A stretch of DNA of 64,000 nt. Source: Gynuella sp050296195. GTDB lineage: Bacteria > Pseudomonadota > Gammaproteobacteria > Pseudomonadales > Natronospirillaceae. Shown here one piece after another: positions 60,872 to 64,000 of the stretch (position 1 is its first letter; the number at the start of each line of letters is the position of its first letter). The stretch lies in the NCBI RefSeq assembly GCF_050296195.1, contig NZ_JBNKRB010000008.1; one strand, written 5' to 3'. Both the position numbers and the translations under genes were made by a program. The notes beneath the pieces were generated by a model. That model had not been told where the DNA came from, ran no database searches, and saw only the letters and a list, made by a program, of their open reading frames with translations.

Positions 60872-62004
60872 AACTGATCAAACAATGTAATAAAGTGGTC
60901 GCCATAGGAGCAGATGTACTTTTTGGGCGTCTGGACGAACTGCTTGATAGCAATATCCAGATCTTGCTGGCCGCACCTGAGCTCAAACAACGGCCCGTAG
61001 GTAACCATATCACTTACCACGAGCAATGGATCAGTGACCACAATAACGAAATCACTCAGTATCAGTTTAACTTAAAGCACATGCACACTCTCCGGCCAGC
61101 AAACCAGATGCTGACACTGTATCCTGGGTTAAAAGTTGAACAGATGCGCAGTGTGCAACCTGTTAGCGCTTCTGACTTCATAAAAAAAATTACGCTTAAC
61201 GCAGAAGAGAAAAACGGTCTGATTGTCGACATGCTGGGAGAAGAACACTCCATTCTGAAAAACCTGATCGATACTCAAGCGTTAAAAAACTTTAGTGTTA
61301 TTGTTCTCGTCAGCTACGACACAGAACTATTTGATGACCAAAGACCTCATTCTCAATTATTAGAGATTTTGGAACAGAACGGGTTTGACTGTCTTTCCAC
61401 AGAAGAGGACAAAAGCTCAGACCTCGGAAAACACCTGACACTGTTTAGACAAAATACGTTAATCCCACAACTGCTTCAGCTGAAAGAGAATCTGCAGCTA
61501 TCTCAGCAGGAAAACGAAGAACTGCGAACAAAAATAAAAGACCTTCAGGACAACCATAAATCGGTACAAAACACGGTTGAACAACAAATACAAAAGTTAG
61601 AAGAGCAGCAAGTACACTCTCAACAACTCAAGAGCGAACTGCAAGCTGCACAACAAAAAAATGAAGCTCTTGAATCGAATACTGCTTTACTGGAAAAACA
61701 AGCCAAAAACCATGAATCTGTGATGGAAGAAAATCTTTTACTTAAAAAACAAGTCACAGAACAGGATAACCGTATCCATCAACTGGATACTGAAAATAAA
61801 GAGCATTTGAAACAACTGGCTCAAATAGAAATTCTTCAGAAGGATCTACAGGATTTAAAAAAACAGCTTGCAGAAAAAGAAAACTATATTTCTTCACTGG
61901 AAAATGAAAAGCAAGAACTCGAATATCGGCAAAGCCAGTTGGACAACGAATTCACAAAAGTAGATGCGCAATTAGAACTCCTAAAAGAAATGCTAATAAA
62001 ATGA
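60865..62004 (+). CDS. Degenerate FkbM-like domain fused to a long coiled coil
   Basis: About 379 residues from ATG 60865, preferred over GTG 60856; it overlaps the preceding stop. Residues 1-185 look like a modified methyltransferase or sugar-binding fold: VVAIGADVLFGRL near the start, and NGLIVDMLGEEHSILKNL as a counterpart of the FkbM VDVEGEE-xxLK motif. The glycine-rich S-adenosylmethionine loop is not seen, so catalytic activity is doubtful. Residues of about 195-375 form a continuous Gln/Glu/Lys coiled coil without Pro. Similar architecture to the coiled-coil gene two upstream suggests a shared scaffold role in the capsule machinery. Confidence 0.5.
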   Translation: MLELIKQCNKVVAIGADVLFGRLDELLDSNIQILLAAPELKQRPVGNHITYHEQWISDHNNEITQYQFNLKHMHTLRPANQMLTLYPGLKVEQMRSVQPVSASDFIKKITLNAEEKNGLIVDMLGEEHSILKNLIDTQALKNFSVIVLVSYDTELFDDQRPHSQLLEILEQNGFDCLSTEEDKSSDLGKHLTLFRQNTLIPQLLQLKENLQLSQQENEELRTKIKDLQDNHKSVQNTVEQQIQKLEEQQVHSQQLKSELQAAQQKNEALESNTALLEKQAKNHESVMEENLLLKKQVTEQDNRIHQLDTENKEHLKQLAQIEILQKDLQDLKKQLAEKENYISSLENEKQELEYRQSQLDNEFTKVDAQLELLKEMLIK

Positions 62005-62108
62005 GAGCCCCCTGCATTAACTAAAGTATGACCACAATATAATTAGAGTACGAGCAAAGAGTTAGCATATCCTTGCCCCCAACAACCTCAACCAACAACT
62101 AAAAACTT

Positions 62109-63737
62109 ATGCCAAATTATAGCCATCCAAAGAACATCTCTCATTCTGGCCTAGGCAATCAATTGGAAACAACAGGTACAGATATGTTGCAGTATGCAAT
62201 TTCTTATTGGGAAGTAGCAGATTGGGAAAATCTTTACTCCTTACCTATCAAGATAGACTCGTCCGAAACACAAATAATTGCATTAAAAGCAATTGCATTG
62301 TATCAACTAGGTCAGCTGGATCTCGGAAGACAGTGGGCAAAGAAAGCTTTAGATAATGGATTTGACAAGCACGTTTTTGGCAAGGTCTTACTCTCCAGCT
62401 TGTACCACACGGTAGGTAAGGCTTTTCTTGTTTTAAATAAACAGGAAAAATCGACTTCAAATTTCAAACTCGCCTGCGAATTAACCGTAAGCCAAGAAAA
62501 AATAGGTACTCTTTTAGAGTTTCGTACCATAAAAGAAATGATAAGACTTAATATGCTGAATCGCAGCATTAATTTGTTAGAAGACTTGATCATATCCAAA
62601 AACTCAGAAAAGACACCCAGCTATATATCATCGCAACAGTTTGAACAAAACGCACACAAAGCAATATTGGATATTAGAGAGGAACTAAGGAACTTAAAAT
62701 ACAACACTAGTATCAACCACAAAAATAGCATAGATAAAGATAATAGAGACATCTCTAATGTTGTCTTAACCTGTCTGACTGCAGATGACTTTTTATTAGA
62801 AGTCGATAAATATTTATTAGGCAGCACACTCAGTCATAGTGACAAGTTTAACTTGTGCTTGCATCTGGCGCTAGAAATGAAAAGCCGCAATGACTTAATG
62901 ATGGCTCAACATTTTGCAAATACCGCATTGGAGTTTCTTTCTGAAATTCCGAAGAAAGAATATGATCAAAAAATCGAAATTATATCTTTATTATTATCAC
63001 TTGGAAGAGAACTAGAAGCTATTGGGCTGGCTTTATCTCTGATCAATTACAGAAAAAAATTAGACGACGAACAGGAAAAAAAACTACTGTCCAGCGCAAA
63101 GAATATTATTTTAAAAAAACAAGAATCAAAAGTGCATGGACACGATTTATTATTAAAATATCTCGAACAAAATTTTTCCCAGATTAAACAAGAAAACAAA
63201 AAATACGTGCTTATTGAAATAGGCACAACAAGAGAAAATGTATCCGGTCAAGGCTCAACCGGTATATTTGCTAAACTTTGTCACACGCATGACATTGACT
63301 TCATTACCGTTGATATGGATGAACACAACACAAGAACAGCCAACGACTATTTTTCCAAACATAAACTAAGAGCCAAAGCCCTAACCTCTAAAGGTGAAGA
63401 TTTTCTGGCCAATTACGAACAGGAAATCGATTTCATTTTTTTAGATGCTTATGACTTTGATCACGGTGGGCATTCTGAACTCCGTCAAAGCCGGTATCAA
63501 AAGTTTTTAGGCAGCAGAATAGATGAAATAGCTTGCCACGAAATGCATTTAATATGTGCCAGGCACTTACTCACGAAGTTAGCTCCTGACGGGCTTATCT
63601 GCCTGGATGACACATGGCAAGATGATCAGAAAAACTGGGTGGCGAAAGGAACATTAGCCACTCCTTTCCTGCTACAAAATGGTTTTTCAATAATCGAACA
63701 AAGAAATCGGGCAGTACTTCTTAAAAGGAACGCATAA
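62109..63737 (+). CDS. TPR-like protein with C-terminal class I methyltransferase domain, capsule cluster
   Basis: A 542-residue protein. The N-terminal 340 residues are helical with TPR-like character (IIALKAIALYQLGQLDLGRQWAKKAL). The C-terminal 180 residues form a class I S-adenosylmethionine-dependent methyltransferase: VLIEIGTTRENVSGQGSTG is the cofactor loop, ITVDMDEHN has the ribose-binding acidic residue, DFIFLDAYDF follows, and LTKLAPDGLICLDDTW lies near the end. Expected to methylate a capsule sugar or phosphate cap. A 104-base gap precedes it, the only sizeable break in the operon. Base composition is more AT-rich here than in kpsMTED. Confidence 0.7.
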   Translation: MPNYSHPKNISHSGLGNQLETTGTDMLQYAISYWEVADWENLYSLPIKIDSSETQIIALKAIALYQLGQLDLGRQWAKKALDNGFDKHVFGKVLLSSLYHTVGKAFLVLNKQEKSTSNFKLACELTVSQEKIGTLLEFRTIKEMIRLNMLNRSINLLEDLIISKNSEKTPSYISSQQFEQNAHKAILDIREELRNLKYNTSINHKNSIDKDNRDISNVVLTCLTADDFLLEVDKYLLGSTLSHSDKFNLCLHLALEMKSRNDLMMAQHFANTALEFLSEIPKKEYDQKIEIISLLLSLGRELEAIGLALSLINYRKKLDDEQEKKLLSSAKNIILKKQESKVHGHDLLLKYLEQNFSQIKQENKKYVLIEIGTTRENVSGQGSTGIFAKLCHTHDIDFITVDMDEHNTRTANDYFSKHKLRAKALTSKGEDFLANYEQEIDFIFLDAYDFDHGGHSELRQSRYQKFLGSRIDEIACHEMHLICARHLLTKLAPDGLICLDDTWQDDQKNWVAKGTLATPFLLQNGFSIIEQRNRAVLLKRNA

Positions 63738-64000
63738 GTGAACAGTCGTTTGGCATCGCTTAAAAATCGACACGTGGACGAAAGATGTGTTTTGGTTTGC
63801 AACGGTCCCTCTCTTAACAACATGAACTTATCTTTTCTAAAGAGAGAGTACTGTATTGGTCTAAATAAAATATACCTAGGATTTAATAAATTCAGGTTTT
63901 ATCCCCAGTATTATGTAGCAATAAATAGTCATGTCTTAAGACAATCTGAACATGAAATTAAAAAACTCACAAGCAGAAAGTTTCTTAGCGCTAAAGCCAG
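63738..64000 (+). CDS. DUF115/MptE-like protein, N-terminal part (cut by window end)
   Basis: A frame opens with GTG 63738, immediately after the preceding stop, with AAGGA nine bases upstream, and stays open to the window end (87 codons). The segment CVLVCNGPSLNNMNLSFLK followed by YCIGLNKIYLG and YYVAINSHVL matches the N-terminus of DUF115/MptE-like (6-hydroxymethylpterin pyrophosphokinase-like) proteins found in surface-glycan and flagellin-glycosylation clusters. The rest lies beyond the window, so function and length cannot be judged. Confidence 0.65.
   Translation, partial: MNSRLASLKNRHVDERCVLVCNGPSLNNMNLSFLKREYCIGLNKIYLGFNKFRFYPQYYVAINSHVLRQSEHEIKKLTSRKFLSAKA

Overview
This window looks like chromosomal DNA of a marine-type gammaproteobacterium. 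That is an inference from gene content: a group 2-style capsule exporter (KpsM/T/D/E), a glycyl-radical pyruvate formate-lyase, an MshEN-domain protein, a multi-PAS GGDEF-EAL protein and TrmL. GC content appears moderate. The species cannot be named from the sequence; an Oceanospirillales (Gynuella/Saccharospirillum-like) origin is a guess.

Region 1 (1-34.5 kb) is a polymorphic-toxin locus bounded by mobile-element debris. The left edge holds the last codons and right terminal repeat of an IS481-type element, followed by a DEDDh exonuclease. Then comes one uninterrupted minus-strand gene of about 32.1 kb (start 33165, stop 1075; about 10,696 residues). It is an Rhs/YD-repeat protein carrying a roughly 10 kb block of RTX (haemolysin-type, Ca2+-binding) modules, plus a LamG-like domain, a P-domain-like segment, Ig/FnIII-like modules, a LysM motif, a hydrophobic Gly/Ala-rich stretch and a C-terminal nucleotidyltransferase-like toxin tip. 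Its stop codon directly abuts the start of a small acidic protein (715-1074), the probable immunity protein. Upstream of the giant gene are a small divergent SinR/Cas2-like protein, a decayed IS5-family transposase and a 100-bp orphan fragment homologous to the giant gene, which suggests a second rhs-type gene was once here.

Region 2 (34.6-42.3 kb) carries signalling and housekeeping genes: a 4xPAS-GGDEF-EAL c-di-GMP protein, a DUF2892 membrane protein under a perfect AT-rich palindrome, an MshEN protein, trmL with a possible 20-codon leader peptide, and a membrane histidine kinase. Region 3 (42.3-53 kb) is metabolic and mixed: pflB with a possible FNR half-match upstream, a putative outer-membrane protein, a lipoprotein, a PuuB-like FAD oxidoreductase, a YqaB-like HAD phosphatase, an EVE-like protein and a molybdopterin oxidoreductase.

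Region 4 (53.2 kb to the right edge) is a capsule export and assembly operon, all on the plus strand and tightly packed. It runs kpsM-kpsT-kpsE-kpsD-like, then a coiled-coil protein with WYLxxYPDV repeats, a GT-B-like glycosyltransferase, a degenerate FkbM-like/coiled-coil protein, a TPR-methyltransferase protein, and the start of a DUF115/MptE-like protein cut by the window end. The main novelty candidate is the giant YD-RTX hybrid with its toxin/immunity end.
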